Below are positions 10,687 to 20,467 of a DNA stretch of 64,000 nucleotides, piece by piece. This stretch comes from Guillardia theta CCMP2712. Lineage: Eukaryota; Cryptophyceae; Pyrenomonadales; Geminigeraceae. The position numbers were made by a program, and so were the translations under genes. Positions within the stretch are counted from its first letter, which is position 1. Each line of letters opens with the position of its first letter. The stretch spans positions 1,103,170-1,167,169 of the forward strand of contig NW_005434671.1 in the NCBI RefSeq assembly GCF_000315625.1, in the 5' to 3' direction. The notes below the pieces were generated by a model that searched no databases, was not told the DNA's origin, and saw only the letters and a list, made by a program, of their open reading frames with translations.

Positions 10687-11411
10687 TCAACAAGTGGATC
10701 CAAACTGCTGGTCAATTATCTCCAAGATCTGCCTCCTCCTCGGCCCGTTGCTAATCCCCATCCTCCTCAGACGTTCCTCGCTCATCTCCTGCTCACAGCC
10801 TCAGCGGAAAGATGGGAAGGAGGAGGGAGGGACCAAGAGCGAGCTCCCCGTCATCGAGCTCCTCTCGAACAGCAGCGCTTCCTCCGCGTGCCCGTGGCTC
10901 CTTAGCCAGTCACCTACCTGAGACACTGTCCACGCCCTGCAAGGTGTCAGTTGGAAGAGGGTGGCACTTGCTGGTAAACCAGGTACAGGTGGATGGGTAC
11001 AGGTGAAGGAAGATCAGGAGGTCAATGTTGAGGAAGAGGATATGGGACGAGGACAAGGATGCGAAGGAGGAGGAGGGCAAAAGGAGAAGAAGGAGGAGGA
11101 GCAAGAGGAGAAGGAGGAGCAGGAGCAGGAGCAGGAGGAGGAGGAGGAGGAGGAGGAGGAGGAGCAAGAGTAGAAGGAGGAGCAGGAGCAGGAGCAGGAG
11201 CCGGGATGGCACCTGGGGTTCACAGAACGAGAGGGTCTGATGGCTCGGATGACATTCTGAGGAGAGACGCTTATTTCTCGTTTCATGCCGTGAAGTCGGA
11301 CAAGCAGCCTGCCCGTCACCTGATAGAACGACTATGTGAGCAACAGCAGGAGGAAGCAAAGGATGCAGCAGGAAGTGAGTTGAAGGAGGAGGCGGTGTTG
11401 GTGGTGGTACC

Positions 11412-11450
<39 letters not shown>

Positions 11451-13058
11451 ACAGAAATTGAAGCATGCACCTCATCAATAGCTACAACGGTTCCATCCAG
11501 ACCGTTCAGCTCCTGTTCTCGCCGAAGCCCCACCAGCTTCACTCTCCCTCCTGTCGCGTCCCACAAGTCTGGAATTCCTCTCCTCTCTCCTCCCACGTCT
11601 TTCTCTGGAGCTCTCCTCCTCCTCACGTACGTTCTCCAAAGATCTTTCACCGCCTCCCCCCACTCCGTCACCGAGTCTCTTCGCGCCGCCTCCAGAGCTC
11701 GACGACCCAGGGCGAGCAGCAGGAGCTGAGCTGGAAGGAGTTTGAGGAAAATTCCCAGCTCCCTCCTTGTGTGCCGCAGGGACAAGAAGTTCCATGGAGT
11801 CTGGACGACACTCGCGGCAATGGCGCCGGCGAGGTGACCGCAGAGGGAGACTCGAAGAGGGTCAGCAAGCTGAGAGATGATGACCTGAAGTGGTGCGAGT
11901 TAGGACCAGGTAGGTGCTGAGGAAGAAACGAGGGGGAGCAAACAAGATCATGATCGACAAACTTTGTAAGGAGAGGGAAGAAGGGAGGGAGGGAGGGAGG
12001 GAGGGAGAGGATATGGGGAAGGGAGGGAGGGAGGGAGGGAGGGAGGGAGAGGATATGGCGGAGGGTTGACCTGGAGGTACGGGGCCCAGTACGACGGGAT
12101 GCAGAGTCTTGGCGAACCCCATCGCTTCTCGATGTATCTCCGCAAGTACTTGACAACCTGCAAGGGAAGGAACTAAGGAAGAGAACAAGAGGGAGGGGGG
12201 AGGGAGTACGTAGAGCCGAATCTCAGGGGGGAGGTCGCTGAGAGGGAAGCAGAACAAGGAGCCTCCTGCAAACATCTCCGTCCCGATGGCGTTCAGTGCA
12301 AAGAGGATCCCGCTGAAGCCGATGGAGACTGTTGTCAAAGAGATCTGATGCATCACCAGCCTTCTGACGACCTGATGGACGCTTGCTCGCGGCAAGAAGC
12401 CTCCGAGTTGGACCTGTCTTGTATCCTTGAAGCCCAACAGGCTCCCCACCGCATTCAAGAGGACGGTCGTCGAGACGTGCGCCAGCCCGACGCTTGGGAT
12501 TAGAAGGGAGACGAGGAGAGCAAACTTGAAGGATCCTATCCTATCCTCGACCTTGTTCCCAAGAGCTGCAAGTGCGAGCATGTTAGAGACTAGATGCGCA
12601 TGGTTGAGATGGAGGAAGATGCCGGTCAGAAGCCGATGTCCCTCCCTCATGGGGTACAAGAGGATCCTGTCGGGGCTGATGCCCAAACTCGCTGCGGGGT
12701 CCTTGCCGAGCAAGCCAACCTTGGCAAAGAGATAGCAAAGCACGTTGATGATGAGCAGAGCACGTGTGGTTGGCCGCAGCCTCTGCATCGCCTCCATGAT
12801 AAGGTCCTGAAGCGACGGGCCGGAGCCTTCCCGTCTTGACAGCAGGTCCCTCAGCATTTGGAGGACGTCCCTTTCGTCGTTGCCGCCGCGTAGCGACATG
12901 GCGCGGGGGCTCTCGTGCACTGGAGGGGAGCGCACAGAGGTCAATTGTAGTTGGGCATGCACGTCATGAATCCGCAAGCTGGATCCTCTCACTTTCACGA
13001 GCCCCTGCACAGCAGCAGCGAGACTGAGCGCGAGGACGAGAGCAAGGGTCTTCATCAT
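10687..13058 (-). CDS. rhomboid intramembrane protease with C-terminal SAM domain
   Basis: Six exons on the minus strand: 13058-12210, 12157-12071, 11884-11471, 11319-11213, 10936-10834, 10788-10687. All phases close to a 553-aa protein. Residues 1-20 form a signal peptide (MKTLALVLALSLAAAVQG). The rhomboid domain has the HLNHAHLVSNM helix (about 150), the catalytic serine in GFSG (S249), and the catalytic histidine in GHLAGAIAA (H329) after WAPYLQVIISQL, most like the RHBDD1 subfamily. After the last TM comes VKLVGL..QELNGLDGTV, spliced to GRLLVRL..ISVSPQNV, an ELNG-type small beta motif. The C-terminus is a SAM domain: WTVSQVGDWLRSHG, SSMTGSSLLEMSEERLRRMGIS, PRRRQILEII. A long repeat-filled intron separates the last two regions. 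Intron 5 has an atypical GTCCCT donor. Substrate unknown. Confidence 0.82.
11045..11200. repeat. GGA/GAGCAG simple repeat in rhomboid intron
   Basis: Purine-rich tandem GGA and GAGCAG units on the plus strand, so CTC/CTGCTC on the sense strand of the host intron. Confidence 0.9.
11410..11450. repeat. (CAG)n microsatellite in rhomboid intron
   Basis: About 13 CAG units on the plus strand, lying inside the intron between the exons ending at 11471 and starting at 11319. The poly-Gln, poly-Ala or poly-Leu frames it creates are not coding. Confidence 0.85.
11976..12058. repeat. (GGGA)n tandem repeat
   Basis: Two arrays of GGGA units separated by GAGGATATGG, in the intron between rhomboid exons 2 and 3; pyrimidine-rich on the sense strand. 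Confidence 0.9.
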
Positions 13059-13475
13059 GAGAGTTGCGTGCTGTTCGGTCAGTTGCCGCTACGTGCGACG
13101 ATGGGAGGCAGCGCTTGCTCTTGGCCATTCGATCATCAGCTACTTCCTATCCTCTGACGCTGCTCCATGACGAATCAGCCTTCAACCCGTTCGAGCAAGT
13201 TTCATCCTGTTCGATCCCAACTCAGACACGAGCTTTACCCATGACTCCTCTTCCTCTTGCTTCCCGTCTTCCTCCTCCCATCCTCCCTCCTCCCTCCCTC
13301 CCTCTCGCCTCTCTGTCCCTGCTCCCTGCTCCCTGCTCCCTGCTCCCTGCTCCCCCGGCCTCTTGCTCCTGACCTTCGCCATGGAACTTCGACATCGCAT
13401 TTCGCCAGGTTTGTGCGGCAGCTCCCTACCTGTAAGTGTCCAATTAGAGCTGTAATAAGGCAGCAATCCCCAGCC
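13059..13475. promoter_or_regulatory. shared upstream region of two divergent plastid/secretory genes
   Basis: 417 bp between the starts of the rhomboid gene (-) and the plastid-targeted gene (+). Contains CTCCCT/CTGCTCCCTG repeats at 13285-13355. A bidirectional promoter is inferred from geometry; no core element recognised. Confidence 0.4.
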
Positions 13476-14285
13476 ATGGCGGCCTGCAGGAGGAAACATG
13501 TTCTGCTCGCTGCCGCGCTCTCCAGCCTCGTCATGCTCACTGCAGGCTTCATCCCTCCGTCATGCCTGCCGACAAAGTCGCTGAGAGCGTCTGCTCGCAT
13601 GCTCGTGCCGCGGAAGCGCCGAGGGCGCGGGCAGGTCATGATGGCTAGAGGGGGGCTGGGTGGCTTCTTCGAGAAGTTTCTAGGGGGTGCAGGAGAGGAC
13701 GAGAGCAGGAGGGAGTACGATGAGGTTCTCCGGACCCTGTCCTGTGCCGAAGGATGGGACATCAGCATGGAGATCGGATCTACCCCAGCACGGAACGCCG
13801 GGGGCACAGGATCGCTGGCGAAGAAAGACACCATGACGGTGCAGATCGGAGCATCGGTGAGGTTGGATGTGGACGAAGGGTACGATCCTCCTCAGGGTTC
13901 GGTTATCCTCACATCCGAGTCGAAGATCTTTGACGGTATAGGCTTCTGGAGCGTCCAGGAGGACACGGACGACGGGGTTCCGACAGCCATCCAGGCAAGT
14001 CTGAACAGCCCCATCGGGATCACCGTGAGCGGGGAGACCATCGTGAGCCCGGGTCAGGTGTTCCTCAACTTCAAGGTGAAGAGGGAGGAGAGGAGGGAGG
14101 GAGAGGTCTTCTACGACATGCCTAGGGGCCTGGTGACTGTCAAGGAGGACCTGAAAAGCTCCTTTCTCTTCGCCTCCTACGATGGGCTGCTAGCCGAGTT
14201 CAAGCTGATAGGAACTTGCACAGCGAGGAGGAGGACGAAGGAGGGAGTTAAGGAGGAAGAGACGAAGGAAGAAACTGAAGGATGA
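13476..14285 (+). CDS. plastid-targeted protein of unknown function
   Basis: Single-exon frame, about 269 aa from the ATG at 13476. The longer upstream frame is low-complexity leader. The N-terminus has a basic n-region and hydrophobic core (RKHVLLAAALSSLVMLTAG) followed by FIPPSCLPTKSLRASARMLVPRKRRG. A Phe at the +1 position after signal cleavage, then a Ser/Arg-rich stretch, is the classic bipartite presequence of red-lineage secondary plastids. The mature part starts about GGLGGFFEKFLGG and looks beta-rich: MTVQIGASVRLDVDEGY, GSVILTSESKIFDGIGFWSV, TVSGETIVSPGQVFLNFKV. The C-terminus is charged (KEEETKEETEG). I do not recognise the family. Confidence 0.72.
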   Translation: MAACRRKHVLLAAALSSLVMLTAGFIPPSCLPTKSLRASARMLVPRKRRGRGQVMMARGGLGGFFEKFLGGAGEDESRREYDEVLRTLSCAEGWDISMEIGSTPARNAGGTGSLAKKDTMTVQIGASVRLDVDEGYDPPQGSVILTSESKIFDGIGFWSVQEDTDDGVPTAIQASLNSPIGITVSGETIVSPGQVFLNFKVKREERREGEVFYDMPRGLVTVKEDLKSSFLFASYDGLLAEFKLIGTCTARRRTKEGVKEEETKEETEG

Positions 14286-14483
14286 TGTGTATCGAAGTGT
14301 TCATAGTGTTCATAATGTTATCACGGAATTCTGCTCCAGATCCCCCAGTTCAGGATTCAGAGGTTGCGGAGGGCGAGTAAAAGTCAATAGCCCTTCCCTC
14401 TCTCCATCTGCATTTCCTGCTTCCAAGAAGAAAACCTTCTCCTGGGAAGGCCATCCGGTCAGCCAGCTTGACCACCAGGAAGC

Positions 14484-15560
14484 TCAAAGTGTTCTCACCT
14501 CCAGGAGCATCTTTTCGACAGTCAAGGCCTCGGCCTCCTTCTTCGTATGCTCGAGCCTTGACTCAAGCTCACTGACCTGCCAGAGATCATTCTCAGTCAT
14601 GCCAACATCCACTGCGATCTTACTCTTGCTAACAGCTGATGCTGTGGAAGAACAGCGCATTTCCCAAGGAGAGGTCAACGCATTACAACATCACACGCAA
14701 GATGCGATATGTTTACATTCTCGAACTCAAGTTTGGAGATTTGATTGATGCAACTGTGCAAAGAATCCTTGGTATCATGGAGCTCTTGCTCCATCGAGTA
14801 TGGCACCCTTGACCGACCTCAGCCCAACGATGCGCAAGGAGTTGAAGAGACTCACTGACTGCCGGTACGGGGAGTAGAAGGGTTGCTAGACGACAGTACC
14901 CGTGCTGCGACTCCACGCAGGCTGATGAGGGAAATAGTTGTCATGCACGAGGAGGAGGAGGAGGATTAGGAGATGCAGGAGGAAGAGGAGGAGAAAGAGC
15001 AGTAGCAAGAGCAGGAAAGAGGGAGGACTCACTCTTGGATCTGCTGGAGGTATCGGATCTCTCGAAGTTTCATCCTATTGATCTCCATCTGCATCGCATC
15101 GATCCTTGAACCTTGTGAGCAGGTCAGTGAACGTGCAACGACAAAGGTTTCGATCGGCGCACTCTGTGCATGCACGATGCTGTTGTCTGCCATGACATGT
15201 CAGAGAAGAGGATGAAAGAGAAAGTTCTCTCCACCCTCCACGCGCACCTCCATGAAGCGCTTGTTCGTCGCGAGATGGTGTTTGAGCTTGATGCGGTTGG
15301 CCCAATCCCTTGTAGGCGAGGGAATGCTGATCTCTGCTGATGGGTAGAACCCCGTTGACAACCTGCCGTCCTGTATGTCTCCTGTGAGAACAAAGTTTGC
15401 AAGGAAAGACGCGAACTGTGATTTGTGAGACTTGTAGATACAAGACTTGTATTCGATCCCCAACAGTCCAGCCCTTGACAGTTTCCAACTGCTGCGAGTC
15501 AGCCACGGTCTCTTGCAGCTCGACACTGACCGTCGAGCGATAGTGCCTCCTCTCGATTCA
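14484..15560 (-). CDS. coiled-coil protein, unknown function
   Basis: Multi-exon minus-strand gene with approximate limits. Visible coding pieces, N to C: LQETVADSQQLETVK (near 15500), ANRIKLKHHLATNKRFMEVRV (near 15300), IDAMQMEINRMKLREIRYLQ (near 15080, followed by a GTGAGT donor), SMEQELHDTKDSLHSCINQI (near 14760, followed by a GTAAAC donor), and DVGMTENDLWQVSELESRLE with the final Leu/Glu coil before the stop at 14484. Heptad-like Leu/Ile spacing throughout suggests an extended coiled coil, perhaps cytoskeletal or ciliary; that is a guess. The 5' end was not resolved. Confidence 0.5.
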
Positions 15561-16144
15561 TTTTCTCCATCCAGTTCTGACCAAGAGCTGACATTCCCAA
15601 GACTTGGATATAGTTAAAGAGAACAAATGACATGTAGTCTAGTCATACCTTTCCTCACTCGGACAACATCTCACCTCAACAGTGCCAAGATCTTCTCTCC
15701 GCCATCTTCCGCTTCACCCTGGTCGATGGTTCTCTTGCTTCTCTCATCTTTCTCCTGCCTTGTTGTCCTCCGCGTTCCCCTGCTCGTTCACCATTTGCTT
15801 TGAGGATTTGACAACAGCACCCCTTCCTACTGGGTTATTACTACCCCACCCCTTGATCTCTCTTTTTTTCATAGTTGAGCTACGAGTTTCGGCTGCGACG
15901 TACTTTGTGAGGAGAGGAGAGGAGAGGAGAGGAGAGGAGAGGAGAGGAGAGGAGAGGAGAGGAGAGGAGAGGAGAGGAGAGGAGAGGAGAGGAGAGGAGG
16001 GAAGGAGAGGGGAGGGAACTAGTACTTAGATGGGACGAAAGATACGGAGCGAAAAAGCAATGTAAAACTACTGTACATATTTGTTTACATAACTGAAGCA
16101 AACTTCACAGTCCACGAAAAAACCAAGAATGTCACATGCTGAAA
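15561..16144. other. intergenic with pentanucleotide repeat
   Basis: Region between the coiled-coil gene and the 3' end of paralog B. Apart from the GGAGA array and a TACCCC patch near 15845 nothing is recognised. Confidence 0.5.
15909..16000. repeat. (GGAGA)n pentanucleotide array
   Basis: About 18 near-perfect copies of GGAGA. Not within a recognised gene. Confidence 0.95.
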
Positions 16145-18280
16145 TCAGAAAAGGCCTTCATTGCTTGTCGAGTACACAATCCCTCCCGCAAACGCCCCGA
16201 ACACCTGATATTAACCATGTCAACAACAGCCATCTCCTTCCTCTTCTGGTTCCCTTTACCCCACCCATGCCCCCACTCCCCCTCCAGCTCGCTCCTCGTT
16301 GTTCTAGTCTCCCTTCCCCACCCCAACCCCTTCATCATTGCCCCTGCCATCTGAGCCTTCACCTTTGGGGTCTGACTGAAGAGGAACGGGCTCGTCACCA
16401 ACGACCCCCCCAGCAGCTCCAGCCCCTCCTTCACTCGCCGTGTCTCTCCCGCCCCCTCCTTCTCCTCAGCAGTGCACGTCTCTCTTGACCCCACGCACAC
16501 TCTCCCCGGCAAGACTTTCTGTCCCTCTCGCACTGCCACCCCTCGCGGCCGAGACGTCATGATGCACACGCCCTTCGTCTGCCCCTCTCCGTCAGTACAG
16601 GTATACCGGAAAGCTCTTCCTCCTCCGCCAACCCCCCCCTCTCCCTCCCCCTTTTCCCTGATCCTTCGTCCTAGTCCTCGTCCTCCCTATCGTAAGCCTC
16701 CCTCCTCGTCCTCCTCCTCGTCCTCTACTTGCTGCTCACCTCTGATGGGATCAGATGGATCGGCTCATCCAGCGGCAGCTCTGCGTAGTCCTCCAGCTCC
16801 CCTTCAACCCAACACCCGTTACCTCCTCCTCCTCCTCTCGCCTCCTCTCCGCTCACCCGCCTCGCAGTCCGCTGGCGGCATGCGGAAGCTCTCGCTGCTC
16901 CCCACCAGCGTCCACATATGCGACGCTTCTTCCTTCCCCCGGTATGATCCCCCGCACGTGTAGATCCACACCTGCCTCCCTCCTTCACTCCTCGCCCTCC
17001 TCCTCCTGCCTCCCCTCACCTTCACCTCGCACGCCTCCTCCAGCCCGCATCCGCTGTACAGTCCTCGCACCATCATCTGCCGCAGCTCTCTCAGCAAGCA
17101 GACGCAGCCTCCTGCAGCTCGCTGCTACGTTGCGTCGAGCTCGGAGGTCGAACATGATCCCGTACGCTCCTCCTCCCAGGGATCGAGGCCGCGTGATCAG
17201 CGTCACGAGGACCTCGTCGCTCTCCTTCCTCAAGCTGCATGGAGATGTCAGGACAAGACAGGGAAGGCAGGGAGGAGGACCGAAGGCCCTTGTTGTATCC
17301 TCTCATGTTTCCTTCACCGCCCAGGACGGAGACATGGTTGGTCAGGATGATATCTCTGTACGTTAAGGGTGAGGAGGGAGGAGAGAGGAGAAGCACTCTT
17401 CTACTCTTTCTTCTTTCTCTTCTCAAGGGATGCAGGAGCATTGGCGGACAACTCCATCTGACGATCGAAAGGAGATTGCGGATCCCAGCGCATGGACTTG
17501 GAGGCTACTCCTGCTGACTTTACTGCGTCCTCGACGAGTTTGATTGGAAGGGTTTTGTTGTTCCTTTTGCACAGAACGAAGAATCAGGTCATAAGGAAAC
17601 AGCAATCAAGGATACCTTGCTGAATCATCCTCCAGATCAGATTGCGTTGGGTTGATCACAATCTTTTCAGCCCATAAGAATGCTTGATTGCGAGAGGTTG
17701 GAACGACAGATGTCATCCCTTTCTGACTCCTCACGGATCGAGTAGCTGCAATCATTAGCTGGCTGAGAGATTGAAATTTTGTCTCGGCATCTGCCTCCGT
17801 GTCTTTGCAGCCCCTGTTGTTGTTCTGCTCAATTATCATCTCAGAGTCGTTGAAAGAGATCTTGACTGATTTTTCTTCCAGCTCCTGATCTCTCTGTTGA
17901 GAAGTGTTCTTCTCGATTCTCTGACTCATGACTTGCTCTCTGATATTCTCTCGTCGCATCTTCAACAATTCTCGTAGCGTGTGTTGTTCAAGTGGCGGAA
18001 CTTCTGATCTGTCATGTTTCCTGGATGTCATATCATCGGATACATCCATTCTGTGCGTAAAGATTTGCAGAGATTGAGGAGCGATCAAACTTGATTTGAG
18101 CTGCTGCTCATCAGTGTGAATGTCAAACTTTTCTTGTCCACTTGTCAAATCTCGTGATGAATTCTGTTGCGGCGATGCTGTAACGAGGTCGACTGAGATT
18201 GACTTAAAGGTGTTTGCAATTGGAGGAACTTTCACCCCTGTGGAACCACTAAGTGAACTTAGCAACCCTGCCGAGGACAT
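16145..18280 (-). CDS. unknown protein, paralog B of a duplicated pair
   Basis: Minus-strand multi-exon gene. The first exon (18280-17606) starts at MSSAGLLSSLSG and is charged and low in structure until LRELLKMRRENIREQVM and SRNQAFLWAEKIVINP, both homologous to paralog A. Then come MRWDPQSPFDR, APASLEKR, the near-identical block, DYAELPLDEPIHL, and the terminal exon VFGAFAGGIVYSTSNEGLF with TGA at 16147-16145. Compared with paralog A there is about 500 bp of extra sequence (16230-16740) that may hold additional exons (RPRGVAVREGQKVL, FLFSQTPKVKAQMAG). Family not recognised. Confidence 0.58.
16752..17353. repeat. near-identical 600-bp block, copy 2
   Basis: Direct-orientation partner of 6403-7004, offset 10,349 bp. 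Both copies lie in the same relative place within homologous genes on the same strand. Confidence 0.9.
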
Positions 18281-18308
18281 GTCAAAAAATGTCGCTAACA
18301 TCACCATG

Positions 18309-18392
18309 ATATTCATATCATATCATATCATATCATAACATAACATATCATATCATATCATATCATATCATATCATATCATATCATATCACA
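18309..18392. repeat. (ATATC)n pentanucleotide array
   Basis: About 16 copies of ATATC with one interruption (ATAACATAAC), directly upstream of paralog B and downstream of the next minus-strand gene. Confidence 0.95.
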
Positions 18393-18405
18393 TCCATGTT
18401 CATAT

Positions 18406-18823
18406 TCATTTCATTTTCATATCAACACCTTCTTCGTGTGATGTCCATCCGTCTTTCCCCTTGTCCTCTTTGTCAAGGTACATCACTTTGAACATGTCGT
18501 CAATCTCCGGCGTGTCTGGTCTGCCCCCCAACTCGTCTCTATGATCATCTGAAACTTCAGAAAGCTTTTGAGGAGCTTCAGGAATTGCCGGACAAGCGCT
18601 CTGGTGGACATCTGCCCAGGTACCGTCCGGCAGAACATACTTGTTTGTTTTCGACTTCTTTCGACCGTCATCGTTGGTTGACATTGAAATGGATTCGCGA
18701 TTGATATGAACTTTCTCCACTTCCATGTCGGAATGGATGTTTCCTCCTTTGCTCTCCAGATTCTGTATCTTGTAACCAAGCTTCCACTGCAAACAAAATG
18801 TCAAATTCCTCCTCCTCCTCCTC

Positions 18824-18891
<68 letters not shown>

Positions 18892-18894
18892 TCG

Positions 18895-18927
<33 letters not shown>

Positions 18928-20387
18928 ACAACAACAACAACAACAACAATTACAAATCCCGATTTTCAACTTCATCACGTCCGGAGCAGACGAGAGAGAG
19001 AAAACAAGACTAGGTACGAACTCAGCGTTCAGGCACTGACCGTGGGCTCATCGTAGATTTGCAACCTCTCTTCATCTTGTATCCTGATGATCAAAGAATC
19101 CTTCTGACCAAAGTTCATCTTCTCCGCCGGCTTGTTTCCTGCGATCCTAAAATAATCCTCCTGTACAAGAAACTTGCAGGGCACCTGCTGGAAGTGTTAC
19201 AAGGCTTCCCATCTTCCTTCTTGGAGTCTCCCCTGCCAGCCCCTGTCGTCTCCTCCTCCCTCCTCCTCCTCCTCGCTTCCTCCTTCCTCCTTCCTGATCC
19301 CACTGCTCCCTGCTGCATGCTTGACCTGCTCCCTGCTCCCTGCTCCGTCCAACTCCCTGATTCATCCCTTCGGTCTGCTGCTGTCTATCCCACCTTCCTC
19401 ATTCCCCCTTCCCACATCCCCTTGCCCTTCGCTTCTTCCTCCTACTCCCTCTCTGCTCTGTGCTCTTCTCCTCACCTTGGGCAAGGGATCAGGACGCGGC
19501 TCCTTGCATTCTCTGCACTGCGCGTCCTCAAGGAATTCTCCCTTCCAGCTCCACACTCTCTTTCCATGCTGATGCCAAGTACCGCACTTGCCGCAGATCC
19601 ACTGATCCGCACACGTACATCCCTCCCACCATGCTGGGTGAGTCTTGCCCGTGTGAAAGGCCTCGCAATTCGCCTCCTGTAACTTGTGGAGCTGCCCCGT
19701 TCCCAGCCTGACGTGCTCCTTCATGGCCTGTACAAGTCCGCCTGTCTCATCAGCTCAGTTCACTCCCTCTCCTGCCTCCCCTCTCTAGCTCTACCATTCC
19801 ACCTCTTCATGACCTCTCCCTCCCTCTACCCTCTGCCTCTCCTTCTCTGCTCTTCCGTGCTCCTAGTCTTCTACCTGATGTGGAGACGCCGATGCTATCA
19901 CAGAACTTTGCGGTCGGGATGTTTCCAAATTCATCCAGCATTCGTTGTTTGCTGTACATCAGGAAGATGTTCTTAATCTTTTCCATTGAGATCTCGAATC
20001 CTATCCCATAATTTTGTCGTTAGGGTAGAACTGAGCGCCAGGGGGGGGAGCGATGTAGACAATGATAAGGAGGAGGAGAGGAGGAGGAGAGGAGGAGAGG
20101 AGGAGAGGAGGAGAGGAGGAGAGGAGGAGAGGAGGAGAGGAGGAAGTGGAGGAAGTGGAGGAAGTGGAGGAGCAGTACAAATTTCTTAAGAGTTGTCCAC
20201 ATGCTTCACCTATTCGGTTCAAGCCAACAAGAAGTTCCTCCTTATCCAAGGAGCCGCTGCCGTCTTCATCCATCTTAGCTGCCAGCATGTCCACGTTGAG
20301 ATTGTTTTTTCCGCAGTAACGTTGCAGACTGATCAACACTTGTCTGCAAAAAAGCAAAATCAGGAACAAAGAAAGTTGAAGATTGGC

Positions 20388-20467
<80 letters not shown>

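Noticed and set aside
11059-11481. Plus-strand Gly/Arg- and Gln-rich protein
   Set aside because: Antisense translation of the GGA and CAG repeats within a rhomboid intron.
10910-11785. Minus-strand frame with a run of more than 30 leucines
   Set aside because: The run is a translated intronic repeat. Real exons at each end join over it to give the rhomboid tail.
18706-19056. Plus-strand poly-Thr/poly-Asn protein
   Set aside because: Antisense translation of the AAC/ATC microsatellite in an intron.
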